From contig JACKLK010000001.1 of the NCBI GenBank assembly GCA_024236015.1, forward strand, positions 1,116,001-1,180,000: DNA of 64,000 bases, in the 5' to 3' direction. The first letter of the stretch is position 1. The number at the start of each line of letters is the position of its first letter. The position numbers and the translations under genes were made by a program. Below are positions 26,838-35,454 of the stretch, piece by piece. The stretch comes from Rhodoferax sp. (lineage in GTDB: Bacteria > Pseudomonadota > Gammaproteobacteria > Burkholderiales > Burkholderiaceae_C). Under the pieces are notes generated by a model. The model was not told where the DNA came from and did no database searches. It saw nothing but the letters and a program-made list of their open reading frames with translations.

Positions 26838-27088
26838 CGAAGTTCTCCCGCCAACCGTTGCGCGACCATCCCGACGCGGCGAGTCGATCCCGGCCCGCCG
26901 ATACCACGCGCGCCGTGGCCGCAGCCGCGTACGGTAGCAGCAATTGCCCGCGGGCGGACATCGGCGGGTGTCATCGCCAGCGCCCGCGGCGCTACCATCG
27001 ACCCATGACCGACGCAACCGGCGCCGGTCGACCGCTGCCGCGGACACATCGCGCCGCGCTGCAACGCACCCGAGAGGAGAAAGACACC

Positions 27089-28381
27089 ATGCTCGACCTG
27101 CTGCTGCACAATGCCACCCTGCCCGACGGCCGCAGCCCGATGGCCATCGCCGTGCAGGGCGGCCGCATCGTCGACGTGGCGAGCGTCATCGACGCGCCGG
27201 CGCGCGAGACCATCGATGCCCAGGGCTTGCTGGTCAGCCCGCCGTTCGTCGACGCCCACTTCCACATGGATTCGACGCTCAGCTACGGCATGCCGCGGGT
27301 CAACCAGAGCGGCACCTTGCTCGAAGGTATCGCCTTGTGGGGCGAACTCAAACCGACCCTGACCCAGGAGGCCGTGATCGAGCGGGCGCTGGCGTATTGC
27401 GACTGGGCCGTGGCCCGCGGCCTGCTCGCCATCCGCTCGCACGTCGACACCAGCGACGCGCGGCTGCTGGCGGTCGAGGCGCTGCTCGAGGTGAAGCAGC
27501 GGGTCGCCCCGTATCTCGACCTGCAACTGGTCGCCTTCCCGCAGGACGGCGTATTGCGCAGCCCCGGTGCACTGGCCAACCTGGAGCGGGCGCTGGACAT
27601 GGGCGTGGACGTGGTCGGCGGCATCCCCCATTTCGAACGCACGATGGCGGAGGGCGCGGCCAGTGTCAAGCTGCTGTGCGAGATCGCCGCGCGCCGCGGC
27701 AAGCTGGTCGACATGCATTGCGACGAGTCCGACGACCCGCTCTCGCGCCATGTCGAGACCCTGGCCTTCGAGACCCAGCGACTGGGCCTGCACGGCCGCG
27801 TGACCGGCTCGCACCTGACCTCGATGCACTCGATGGACAACTACTACGTGTCCAAGCTGCTGCCGCTGATGGCCGAGGCGCAGCTGCACGTGGTCAGCAA
27901 TCCGCTGATCAACATCACGCTGCAGGGCCGCCACGACAGCTACCCGAAACGCCGCGGCATGACGCGGGTGCCGGAACTGCTGGCCCACGGCGTCAACGTC
28001 GCGTTCGGCCAGGACTGCGTGATGGACCCGTGGTATGCGCTGGGCAGCGGCGACATGCTCGAGGTCGCAGCGATGGGCCTGCACGTGGCCCAGATGACCA
28101 GCCGCGCCGCGATGCAGCAGTGCTTCGACGCGGTCACGACCAGCGCCGCCCGCATCCTGCAACTGGAAGACTACGGCCTGACGACCGGTTGCCATGCCGA
28201 TTTCGTGCTGCTGCAGGCGCGCGACCCGGTCGAGGCGATCCGGTTGCGCGCAACCCGGCTCAAGGTGTTCCGGCGCGGCAGGCTGGTGGCCGAATCGCCG
28301 GAGGCCACCGCGTCCTTGTACCTGGACGGCCGTCCGGATGGCACTGCTTTCCTGTCACCGGCGACGCCGCCAAGCCGATAG
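27089..28381 (+). CDS. codA: Cytosine deaminase-type amidohydrolase
   Basis: 430-residue amidohydrolase closely resembling E. coli CodA (426 residues), which deaminates cytosine to uracil. The metal and catalytic segments correspond: VDAHFHMDS (HxH), VDMHCDESDDPLSRH (His and catalytic Glu), GSHLTSMHSMDNYY, and GQDCVMDPWYALGSGDML followed by GLHVAQM. The start MLDLLLHN follows GAGAGGAGAAAG. It would feed uracil to the preTA-hydA pathway or to upp. Related deaminases (isocytosine, creatinine, other aminopyrimidines) cannot be excluded. Confidence 0.85.
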   Translation: MLDLLLHNATLPDGRSPMAIAVQGGRIVDVASVIDAPARETIDAQGLLVSPPFVDAHFHMDSTLSYGMPRVNQSGTLLEGIALWGELKPTLTQEAVIERALAYCDWAVARGLLAIRSHVDTSDARLLAVEALLEVKQRVAPYLDLQLVAFPQDGVLRSPGALANLERALDMGVDVVGGIPHFERTMAEGAASVKLLCEIAARRGKLVDMHCDESDDPLSRHVETLAFETQRLGLHGRVTGSHLTSMHSMDNYYVSKLLPLMAEAQLHVVSNPLINITLQGRHDSYPKRRGMTRVPELLAHGVNVAFGQDCVMDPWYALGSGDMLEVAAMGLHVAQMTSRAAMQQCFDAVTTSAARILQLEDYGLTTGCHADFVLLQARDPVEAIRLRATRLKVFRRGRLVAESPEATASLYLDGRPDGTAFLSPATPPSR

Positions 28382-28420
28382 GCGTCAAGGGCATGGCGGC
28401 GCGTGGTGCTCGCCGCCCGG

Positions 28421-28711
28421 TCAGGGGCTCTTGGCCCCGTGGTGCATCATCGTGTTCATCTCCGTGACGCTGACCGTTCCGCCGCTGTTCTTCGGCATGC
28501 GGTCGTACATGGCGCCGTGGTAGTTCATGAACTCGTCGCGGGAGATCATGCCGTCCTTGTTGGCGTCCATGGCCTGCGGGCCCATGCCGCCCGCCATGCC
28601 GGCGCCGCCGTGCATTGCGCCATGGCGCATCGTGCGGTCGTGTGCACACCCGGCGGACAGCAGTGTGGTCAGCACAAGGGCTCCGAGGCCCACGATGGTT
28701 GGTTTGCGCAT
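28421..28711 (-). CDS. EF-hand lipoprotein, small
   Basis: 96-residue protein with a lipoprotein signal (LTTLLSAGC, Cys about residue 22), so probably anchored in the envelope. After a Met/His/Gly-rich segment (RTMRHGAMHGGAGMAGGMG) comes one canonical EF-hand loop, DANKDGMISRDE. A second, degenerate loop (PKNSGGTVSVTE) has Pro and Gly at calcium-ligand positions. The calcium-binding prediction rests on the first loop only. GGAG lies upstream of the ATG. It is adjacent to the codA stop on the opposite strand. Confidence 0.8.
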   Translation of the reverse strand: MRKPTIVGLGALVLTTLLSAGCAHDRTMRHGAMHGGAGMAGGMGPQAMDANKDGMISRDEFMNYHGAMYDRMPKNSGGTVSVTEMNTMMHHGAKSP

Positions 28712-28992
28712 GATTCGTTACTCCGGTTCGACGATCGATCCATCCATCACCCACGCCGTCGCGGACCTTGCGGGCCCGCCCGGCGGGGATTCAGGCACAT
28801 GGCCGACAGGTCCGAAGACGCGCGGCACATGACCTCGTTCCATTAGACACCCTGCGCATCGGCCGCCGCTTGCGCTCGCGCAGATGCGGTGCGTTTTCCT
28901 GCGCTCCGCTGGACGGCGAGGCCCGGACACGATGGAGCCGCAACGCATCGGAGCGCCATGTGTGCCGCCATGACCCTGACGACGGTAGCGGC

Positions 28993-29022
28993 TTGACCCT
29001 TCCGCGCTTTTCGGCGCACAAT
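28993..29022 (+). promoter_or_regulatory. Candidate sigma-70 promoter for the TetR/exporter operon
   Basis: TTGACC at 28993-28998 and CACAAT at 29017-29022 with an 18-base spacer, 31 bases upstream of the TetR ATG. Both hexamers match sigma-70 consensus at four or more positions. Confidence 0.5.
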
Positions 29023-29028
29023 CGTAGG

Positions 29029-29044
29029 AAGCAATCAATTACTT
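29029..29044. promoter_or_regulatory. Candidate autoregulatory operator
   Basis: AAGCAATCAATTACTT is an imperfect palindrome (12 of 16 positions symmetric). It lies directly downstream of the candidate -10 and before the TetR start. Its position would suit repression by the adjacent TetR-family protein. Confidence 0.4.
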
Positions 29045-29052
29045 ACCACGAC

Positions 29053-29670
29053 ATGCAGAACGTCAGAAACCCTGCCGAACGCCTACCGACCGACGAGCGG
29101 CAAAGCGCCATCGTCGGGGCTGCACTCAGCCTGGCGGCCGGCAACAGCCCTGCCGCCATCACCACGACCGAACTGGCCAGCGCCGTCGGGCTCAGCCAGG
29201 GCGCCTTGTTCAAGCATTTCGCCAGCAAGGATGCGGTCTGGCGCGCGGCCATGGACTGGGCCGCCGAACAGTTGCTGCGGACCCTCTCCGACGCCGCGTC
29301 ATCCACGCCATCGCCCTGCGCGGCGCTGCGCGCGGTGTTCGACGCCCATGTCGCCTTCGTCGCAGCGCATCCGGGTGTTCCGCGGCTGGTGCTGCACCAG
29401 CTCCAGCAAGCCGGCGACACACCGATCAAGCAGCGCGCGCGCGACCTGATGCAGGCGCACCGCACGCTGGTGCAGGACCTGCTGCGCAAGGCCGTGGCCG
29501 CGCACGAGGCAGCCGACGATCTCGATGTACCGGCGGCGGCCACGATGTTCCTGGGTCAGATCCAGGGACTGGCCATGCAGTCCGTCATGAGTGGCCAGAC
29601 CGGCGCCATGCGGGAACTGGCGCCCCGGGTATTCGCCATCTACGAGCGCGGGATCCGCGTACAGCGATGA
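29053..29670 (+). CDS. TetR-family regulator of adjacent exporter
   Basis: 205-residue TetR-type repressor. The HTH is around residues 15-60 (IVGAALSLAAGNSPAAITTTELASAVGLSQGALFKHFASKDAVWRAA). The C-terminal ligand domain is Ala-rich and not assignable to a ligand class. The stop overlaps the ATG of the adaptor gene (ATGATG), so it is the first gene of a four-gene operon and probably controls it. The start is the first ATG of the domain; the frame is open upstream but non-coding in character. Confidence 0.87.
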   Translation: MQNVRNPAERLPTDERQSAIVGAALSLAAGNSPAAITTTELASAVGLSQGALFKHFASKDAVWRAAMDWAAEQLLRTLSDAASSTPSPCAALRAVFDAHVAFVAAHPGVPRLVLHQLQQAGDTPIKQRARDLMQAHRTLVQDLLRKAVAAHEAADDLDVPAAATMFLGQIQGLAMQSVMSGQTGAMRELAPRVFAIYERGIRVQR

Positions 29671-30857
29671 TGCCGCGCCGCTCGCTGTTGCGTTCCGTGT
29701 CGCTGGGCCTGCTCGGCGTGTCGCTGCTCGCCGCGGTCGTCTACGTCATGCGCACCACCGGGCCGCTGGCCCCGGTGCCGGTGACCGTCACGACCGTGTC
29801 CGAGGACACGCTGGCGCCGACGCTGTTCGGCATCGGCGTGGTCGAGGCGCAGCGCAGCTACCTGATCGGACCGACCGGTGCCGCACGCGTGCTGCGCGTG
29901 CGGGTGGACGTCGGAGACCATGTCGAACCAGGGCAACTGCTGGCCGAGCTGGACCCGATCGACCTGGACGAACGGTTGCGCGCCATCGATGCGTCGCTGC
30001 GACGCGCGGGCAGCACGATCGCGGCGGTGCAGGCGCAGCAAGCCGACACCCAGGCGCGCCGGGAACTCGCCGCGGCCAACCTGCGCCGTTATGGCGACCT
30101 GGAACGCCAGGGTTTCATCAGCAGCGGCGCCATGGATGGCAAGCGCCAGGAACTCGCCTCCGCCGAAGCCGGCGTGCGCAGTGCCCAGGCCAACCTGGCT
30201 GCGGCACGGCATGACCGCGAACGCCTGCAGGCCGAACGAGCGGGCTTGCTGCAACAACGTGACAACACCCGCCTGCTGGCCACACGGGCCGGCATCGTGT
30301 TGTCACGCGAGGCGGAACCGGGGTCCACCGTCGTTGCGGGCCAGGCGGTGCTGCGCGTGATCGATCCGGCCAGCTTGTGGATCCGGGCGCGATTCGACCA
30401 GGCCCGTTCGGGAGCCTTGGCAGCCGACCTGGCTGCCACGGTCGTCCTGCGCTCGAAGGAGGAGCAATCCTTGACCGGCCGCGTGGCGCGGGTCGAGATG
30501 CAGGGTGACAGCGTGACCGAAGAGCGCATGGCACAGATCACCGTCGATGCCTTGCCGGCGGGCACGGCGGTGGGCGAAATGGCTGAAGTGACCGTGTCGC
30601 TGCCGACCACCCTGCCGGCCCTGGTCGTGCCCAATGCGGCCATCCGGCGTGTCGACGGGCGGCTCGGCGTCTGGCGGCTGCAGGACGACAGCCTGCAGTT
30701 TGTCGAACTGCGCCTGGGCCAGTCCAGCCTGGACGGTCGCGTACAGGTGCTGGATGGGCTGGCCTCCGGCGACCAGGTCGTGGTCTACAGCGCGAAAACC
30801 CTGGATGCCGGCAGCCGCATCGCCATACGGCCTTCCCTGGTCGCGCAAAAGCCATGA
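29667..30857 (+). CDS. Periplasmic adaptor (HlyD/MacA/DevB-like)
   Basis: 396-residue membrane-fusion protein. An N-terminal membrane anchor (about residues 8-28, LRSVSLGLLGVSLLAAVVYVM) precedes a biotinyl-lipoyl-like half, VLRVRVDVGDHVEPGQLLAELDP. A helical hairpin of about 110 residues (coiled coil) comes next, then the second lipoyl half RAGIVLSREAEPGSTVVAGQ, beta-barrel and membrane-proximal domains (VVPNAAIRRVDGRLGVW). It works with the FtsX-type permease and ATPase that follow. Four-base overlaps on both sides show tight coupling. Confidence 0.9.
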   Translation: MMPRRSLLRSVSLGLLGVSLLAAVVYVMRTTGPLAPVPVTVTTVSEDTLAPTLFGIGVVEAQRSYLIGPTGAARVLRVRVDVGDHVEPGQLLAELDPIDLDERLRAIDASLRRAGSTIAAVQAQQADTQARRELAAANLRRYGDLERQGFISSGAMDGKRQELASAEAGVRSAQANLAAARHDRERLQAERAGLLQQRDNTRLLATRAGIVLSREAEPGSTVVAGQAVLRVIDPASLWIRARFDQARSGALAADLAATVVLRSKEEQSLTGRVARVEMQGDSVTEERMAQITVDALPAGTAVGEMAEVTVSLPTTLPALVVPNAAIRRVDGRLGVWRLQDDSLQFVELRLGQSSLDGRVQVLDGLASGDQVVVYSAKTLDAGSRIAIRPSLVAQKP

Positions 30858-32044
30858 TCAGCCTGGCCGGCCGCGACATCGTGCATGCGTGGAGCAAGTT
30901 CGTCTTCACCGGTTTCGGGCTCGGCCTGCTGATCGGCGTGACGCTGACCATGGCCGGCGTATACCGTGGCATGGTCGACGACGCGCGCATGCTGCTGACC
31001 AACAGTGGCGCCGACCTGTGGGTGGTGCAGAAGGACACGCAAGGTCCATACGCGGAATCGTCGAGCCTGCGCGACGACGTCTACCGCTCCATCCTGGGCC
31101 TTCCCGGTGTGGCCCGCGCCGCCAATGTCACCTACTTCACGATGCAGGTGCGCCGCGATGCGACCGACATCCGGGCCATGGTCGTCGGCATGGAGCCGGG
31201 TCAGCCCGGGCAACCCGACTACCTGATCGCCGGGCGCCACATCACGCGCAACCACTACGAAGCCGTGGCAGACGAAAAAACCGGATTCCGGGTCGGCGAC
31301 CGCATCCACATCCGCCGCCACGATTACACGGTGGTCGGCCTGACCCGGCGCATGGTGTCCTCCGGCGGCGACCCGATGGTCTTTGTCGGGCTGCAGGACG
31401 CGCAGGAGGCGCAATTCCTCAAGGACAACGATGCCATCCACAACGACCGTGCCCGCACCACGGCCAACCCGGCGCTGAACCGCCCGGGCGTGCCGGGCCT
31501 GCTCGACGCGGTGCTGCAGGCGCAGTCCGCCAACCGCAACGTCAACGCGGTGCTGGTGCAAGTGCAGCCCGGCCACGACGCGGAGCAGGTGGCCGAGCCG
31601 ATCCGGCGCTGGAAACACCTGGAGGCCTACAGCCGCTCGCAGATGGAAGAGATCCTGGTGGCCAAGCTGATCGCGACCTCGGCGCGCCAGATCGGCATGT
31701 TCCTGGTCATCCTGGCCATCGTCAGCGCCGCCATCGTGGCCTTCATCATCTACACCATGACGCTGGGCAAGCTGCGCGAGATCGCCGTGCTCAAGCTGAT
31801 CGGCACGCGCAACACCACCATTGCCAGCATGATCCTGCAACAGGCGCTCGGCCTGGGCCTGATCGGTTTTGTCGTTGGCAAGATCTCGGCCACCGTGTGG
31901 GCGCCGATCTTCCCCAAATACGTGTTGCTGGAAACCGGCGACGCGATGCGCGGCCTGGTCGCCGTGATGGTGGTCTGCGCGCTGGCCAGCACGCTGGCGA
32001 TCCGGGCCGCATTGCGGGTCGATCCGGCGGCGGCGATCGGATGA
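30854..32044 (+). CDS. FtsX/MacB-type ABC permease (DevC-like)
   Basis: 396-residue permease with one N-terminal helix (FVFTGFGLGLLIGVTLTMAGVY), a large periplasmic domain (about residues 40-265) and three C-terminal helices, the standard FtsX layout. The segment AFIIYTMTLGKLREIAVLKLIGTRNTTIASMIL is the typical FtsX motif that contacts the ATPase. No outer-membrane factor is encoded next to it, so a TolC-like partner would have to come from elsewhere. Substrate unknown. Confidence 0.88.
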   Translation: MISLAGRDIVHAWSKFVFTGFGLGLLIGVTLTMAGVYRGMVDDARMLLTNSGADLWVVQKDTQGPYAESSSLRDDVYRSILGLPGVARAANVTYFTMQVRRDATDIRAMVVGMEPGQPGQPDYLIAGRHITRNHYEAVADEKTGFRVGDRIHIRRHDYTVVGLTRRMVSSGGDPMVFVGLQDAQEAQFLKDNDAIHNDRARTTANPALNRPGVPGLLDAVLQAQSANRNVNAVLVQVQPGHDAEQVAEPIRRWKHLEAYSRSQMEEILVAKLIATSARQIGMFLVILAIVSAAIVAFIIYTMTLGKLREIAVLKLIGTRNTTIASMILQQALGLGLIGFVVGKISATVWAPIFPKYVLLETGDAMRGLVAVMVVCALASTLAIRAALRVDPAAAIG

Positions 32045-32053
32045 GGGCGCACC

Positions 32054-32761
32054 ATGGCTGAACTGGGCATCCGCATCTCCGCGCTGAGCAAACGCTACGG
32101 CGAAGGCGCGTCGGCCGTCGACGCGCTCAAGAACGTCAACATGCAGGTGGCGCCGGGCGAAGTGGTCGGCCTGATCGGCCCGTCGGGCTCGGGCAAGAGC
32201 ACGCTGCTCAAATGCCTGGGCGCGGTCATCGAACCGACGGCGGGCCGGATGCAGCTCGGCGAGCGGACCATCTACGACAACGGATGGCAGCTGTCCGACC
32301 TGCGCGCGCTGCGGCGCGACAGCATCGGCTTCATCTTCCAGGCTCCGTTCCTGATTCCGTTCCTCGACGTGACCGACAACGTCGCGCTGTTGCCGATGCT
32401 CGCCGGCCAGCCCAACGGCAAGGCCCGCCAGCGGGCGCGCGAACTGCTCGATGCGCTGGGCGTGGGTCACCGTGCGCAGGCCGAACCGACGCAACTCTCC
32501 GGCGGCGAACAACAACGCGTGGCAATCGCCCGCGCGCTGGCCAACCAGCCCCCGGTGATCCTGGCCGACGAGCCCACCGCGCCACTCGACACCGAACGCG
32601 CGCTGGGCGTGATGCGCATCCTGCGCGACATGGCGCAGCACTACCGCACCGCCATCATCGTCGTGACCCACGACGAAAAGATCATTCCCACCTTCCGGCG
32701 CCTGTACCGCATCCGCGACGGAGGCACCGAAGAGGAAGCCGGCCAGGGGCTGGAGCTCTGA
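32054..32761 (+). CDS. ABC exporter ATPase (LolD/MacB/DevA-like)
   Basis: 235-residue ATPase. Walker A is LIGPSGSGKSTLL, with Q-loop GFIFQAPFLIPFL, signature LSGGEQQRVAIARAL, Walker B PVILADEPTAPLD and H-loop IIVVTHDEK. It is nine bases after the permease gene, in the operon TetR-adaptor-permease-ATPase. Together these form a tripartite exporter of the MacAB/DevBCA type. Confidence 0.93.
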   Translation: MAELGIRISALSKRYGEGASAVDALKNVNMQVAPGEVVGLIGPSGSGKSTLLKCLGAVIEPTAGRMQLGERTIYDNGWQLSDLRALRRDSIGFIFQAPFLIPFLDVTDNVALLPMLAGQPNGKARQRARELLDALGVGHRAQAEPTQLSGGEQQRVAIARALANQPPVILADEPTAPLDTERALGVMRILRDMAQHYRTAIIVVTHDEKIIPTFRRLYRIRDGGTEEEAGQGLEL

Positions 32762-32800
32762 ATCCTGGCACCCCCACCACCATTGTTTGGAGGAACCACC

Positions 32801-33214
32801 ATGAAACACGCTCGATCCGTCAGAATCCTGGCCGTCGTCGGCCTGGCGTTCGGCGTCCTCACGATCGCCAGTGGCGCACGCGCGTTGTTTGGCGACGCCG
32901 CGGCACGCGCCGCAGTCGGCAATGCCGTTCCGTATGTCCTGTGGTTCAACTTCCTGGCCGGGTTCGCCTACGTCGCCGCCGGGATCGGGCTGTGGTGGAC
33001 GCAGCGCTGGGCCGTGGTGCTGGCCGCCATGCTGGCGCTGGCGACTGCGGCCATCGCAACGGCCTTCGGCTTTCACGTGCTCGGTGGTGGCGCGTACGAG
33101 ATGCGCACGGTCGGCGCCCTCGCACTGCGCTTTGGCTTCTGGGTCGTCGTCAGTGTGGTGGCTTGGCGCAGCCTCGCACGACGGACCCCCGCGGCGCCGT
33201 CGGGCCTGGGCTGA
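32801..33214 (+). CDS. Small four-helix membrane protein, uncharacterised
   Basis: 137-residue protein with four predicted membrane helices (VRILAVVGLAFGVLTIASGA; YVLWFNFLAGFAYVAAGIGLW; WAVVLAAMLALATAAIATAFGF; LRFGFWVVVSVVAW). No family recognised. The ATG at 32801 has TGGAGGA eight bases upstream; a TTG at 32783 in the same frame is less likely. It lies 39 bases after the exporter ATPase and is probably in the same transcript. It is convergent with relA. Confidence 0.75.
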   Translation: MKHARSVRILAVVGLAFGVLTIASGARALFGDAAARAAVGNAVPYVLWFNFLAGFAYVAAGIGLWWTQRWAVVLAAMLALATAAIATAFGFHVLGGGAYEMRTVGALALRFGFWVVVSVVAWRSLARRTPAAPSGLG

Positions 33215-33231
33215 CGGCCGGTGCGGCGCGC

Positions 33232-35454
33232 CTAGCGCCGCCGCGCCGAGCGTATGCCCGGCAGCATCACGAGTTGGCCCAGCACCTGCTGCAGGCGCAT
33301 CGCGTCGGACGTCTCGACGGTGAAGGTCATCCAGGCGACGTCGCGCAGGGTTTGCGACTGCACCCCGATCACGTTCATCTTTTCCTTGAGAAACACCTCG
33401 GACAGGTCGCGCAGCAGGCCCTGGCGGTCGATCGCCTGCACGACCACGTCCACCGGATAGACCGGCGCCTTCTCGGCCCGTGGCTGGCCCCATTGCACGT
33501 CGATGACCCGCTCCGGGTTGCGGGCGCGGAACTCCCGCACGTTGGGGCAGTCGGCGCGGTGCACGCTGACGCCCTTGCCGCGGGTGACGAAGCCGCAGAT
33601 CGGGTCGGGCGGCGCGGGCTTGCAGCAACGCGCGAGCTGGGTCATCAGCGAATCGACCCCCACGACCAGCACGCCGCCGCCGGCCTTGCGGTCCTCCTGG
33701 GTCGGCGCCTTGATCAGCGGGGCATCGGCATCCTGGTTCGTGGATTCGCCAGGCCGGTACAAGGCCTCGATCTGGCGCAGCGAAAACTCGTCCTTGCCGA
33801 CCGCCTCGAACAAGGCGTCGGCCGCATCGAAGCCGAGTTCGCGCGCCAGCTCCTCATGGTTGACCGAGGTCTTGCCTTCGCGCTGCAACACCTTCTCGAC
33901 CGCCTCGCGGCCACGCGCCACGGTCTCGTGCACGGCACGCGCATTGAACCAGGCACGCACCTTGCCGCGCGCACGCTGACCCGCCAGGTAGCCCAGCTCG
34001 GGATTGAGCCAGTCGCGCGACGGCCCCCCCTCCTTGGCCACGACGATCTCCACCGTCTGGCCGTTGCGCAGCGGCGTATTGAGCGGCACCATCGCGCCAT
34101 CGACACGCGCGCCGCGGCAGCGGTGGCCCATCTCGGTATGCACGTGGTACGCGAAATCCACCGGTGTCGCGCCTTCGACCAGTTCGACGATGGCCGCCTG
34201 CGGTGTCAGCACGTAGATGCGGTCCTCGAACAGGCCGCGCGGCTGCTCGCCCGAGAGTTCGCGCTCCCAGTCCAGCAACTGGCGCAACACGGCGATCTTG
34301 GCGTCGTATTGCCCGACCGCCGCGACGCCGGCATACCCCTTGGCGCCCGCCTCCTTGTACAACCAGTGCGCGGCGACGCCGTGTTCGGCATGGTCGTGCA
34401 TCTCCTGGGTGCGGATCTGGATCTCGATGGGTTGCCCCTTGTCGTCGCGCACCACGGTGTGCAAGGAGCGATAACCGTTGGGCTTGGGCTTGGCGATGTA
34501 GTCGTCGAACTCCTCGGGCACCGGCGTGAAACGGCCGTGCACGGCGCTCAAGACGGTGTAGCAGTCGGTCACGGTCGGCACGATGACGCGCAGCGCGCAG
34601 ATGTCGTAGACATGCTCGAAATCGAGCGACTTGCCACGCATCTTCTTGACGATGCTGTAGATGTGCTTGGGCCGGCCCTGCACCTTGGCATGGATGCCGT
34701 CGCGGCGCAGTTCGCGTTCGAGCCGGGTCCGCAGCTGCTCCACCTCGCGCTCGCGCTGGGCACGCGTCTGGTCCAGGTGCTGCGCCACGTCGCGGTAGGT
34801 GCCGGGCTCCAGGAAACGGAACGCCAGGTCCTCGATCTCCCACTTGAGGTCCCAGATCCCGAGCCGGTTCGCCAGCGGCGCGAACACCAGCAAGGCTTCG
34901 GCCGGAACCGCCGGCGGCGGCGCCAGCTTGGTGGCGGCATAGTGGCGCAAGGTCTGCAGGCGCGAGGCCAGGCGCAGCATCACCACGCGCAGGTCGCGCG
35001 AGAACGCGAGCAGCATCTTGCGCACGTTCTCGACCTGGGCCGCGGCGGTCTGGGCCATCGGCGCCGGTGCCGTGAGGGTGTCGCCGTCACGGGTCGTCCG
35101 CGCCTGGCGCTGCACCCGCACGAGCTTGTTGGTCTCCATGGCCAGCGCCGCCAGGTTGGCGCCGAAACGCTTGGTGATGGCCTCCTGCGGGCGCGTGAGC
35201 TGCTCGCAGGCGTAGACCAGGTAGACCGCGGCCTGCATCAGCTCGGAGCCGCCGATCGTGCGCAGGATGCCTGCAACGCCGTGGGCATGCTCGAGCGTGT
35301 TTTCGCCGGAGTCGAGGGTCTCTCCGTTGAGCAAGGGTTCGGCAAAGGCCCGCGCGCGCACCAGCACGTCGACCAGTTGCGCATCGGCCGGTGCCGATGC
35401 CGGAGATACCGAAACCGCAGCGGCGTCCTTGGTGCCCGTGCCGCCCTGCTTCAT
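33232..35454 (-). CDS. relA: GTP pyrophosphokinase RelA
   Basis: 740-residue RelA/SpoT-homologue that makes (p)ppGpp when amino acids are short. The N-terminal hydrolase-like domain lacks the active-site HDxxED (EHAHGVAGI, then YACEQLTRP), so hydrolysis is not expected. The synthetase domain is intact (KIRGKS-type KKMRGKSLDFEHVYDICALRV; EEFDDYIAKPKPNGYRSLHT). The acidic EFDD form is that of monofunctional RelA. TGS (RIYVLTPQAAIVELVEGATPVDFAY), the Cys-containing linker ARCCKPAPPDPI and a C-terminal ACT domain follow. Its start overlaps the alpha/beta hydrolase stop by four bases. Confidence 0.95.
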   Translation of the reverse strand: MKQGGTGTKDAAAVSVSPASAPADAQLVDVLVRARAFAEPLLNGETLDSGENTLEHAHGVAGILRTIGGSELMQAAVYLVYACEQLTRPQEAITKRFGANLAALAMETNKLVRVQRQARTTRDGDTLTAPAPMAQTAAAQVENVRKMLLAFSRDLRVVMLRLASRLQTLRHYAATKLAPPPAVPAEALLVFAPLANRLGIWDLKWEIEDLAFRFLEPGTYRDVAQHLDQTRAQREREVEQLRTRLERELRRDGIHAKVQGRPKHIYSIVKKMRGKSLDFEHVYDICALRVIVPTVTDCYTVLSAVHGRFTPVPEEFDDYIAKPKPNGYRSLHTVVRDDKGQPIEIQIRTQEMHDHAEHGVAAHWLYKEAGAKGYAGVAAVGQYDAKIAVLRQLLDWERELSGEQPRGLFEDRIYVLTPQAAIVELVEGATPVDFAYHVHTEMGHRCRGARVDGAMVPLNTPLRNGQTVEIVVAKEGGPSRDWLNPELGYLAGQRARGKVRAWFNARAVHETVARGREAVEKVLQREGKTSVNHEELARELGFDAADALFEAVGKDEFSLRQIEALYRPGESTNQDADAPLIKAPTQEDRKAGGGVLVVGVDSLMTQLARCCKPAPPDPICGFVTRGKGVSVHRADCPNVREFRARNPERVIDVQWGQPRAEKAPVYPVDVVVQAIDRQGLLRDLSEVFLKEKMNVIGVQSQTLRDVAWMTFTVETSDAMRLQQVLGQLVMLPGIRSARRR

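Larger units (their letters stand above)
28712..29052. other. 341-base intergenic region between divergent genes
   Basis: Non-coding stretch between the EF-hand gene (leftward) and the TetR-led operon (rightward). The rightward promoter and candidate operator described separately lie at its right end. No other gene, RNA or repeat was recognised. Confidence 0.55.

Noticed and set aside
30785..33628. 947-codon open frame on the minus strand
   Set aside because: It is a shadow of the adaptor, permease, ATPase and small membrane protein genes on the plus strand, and its translation shows no family features.
33232..35454. Bifunctional SpoT
   Set aside because: The hydrolase HDxxED motif is missing and the synthetase has the acidic EFDD form, so monofunctional RelA fits better.
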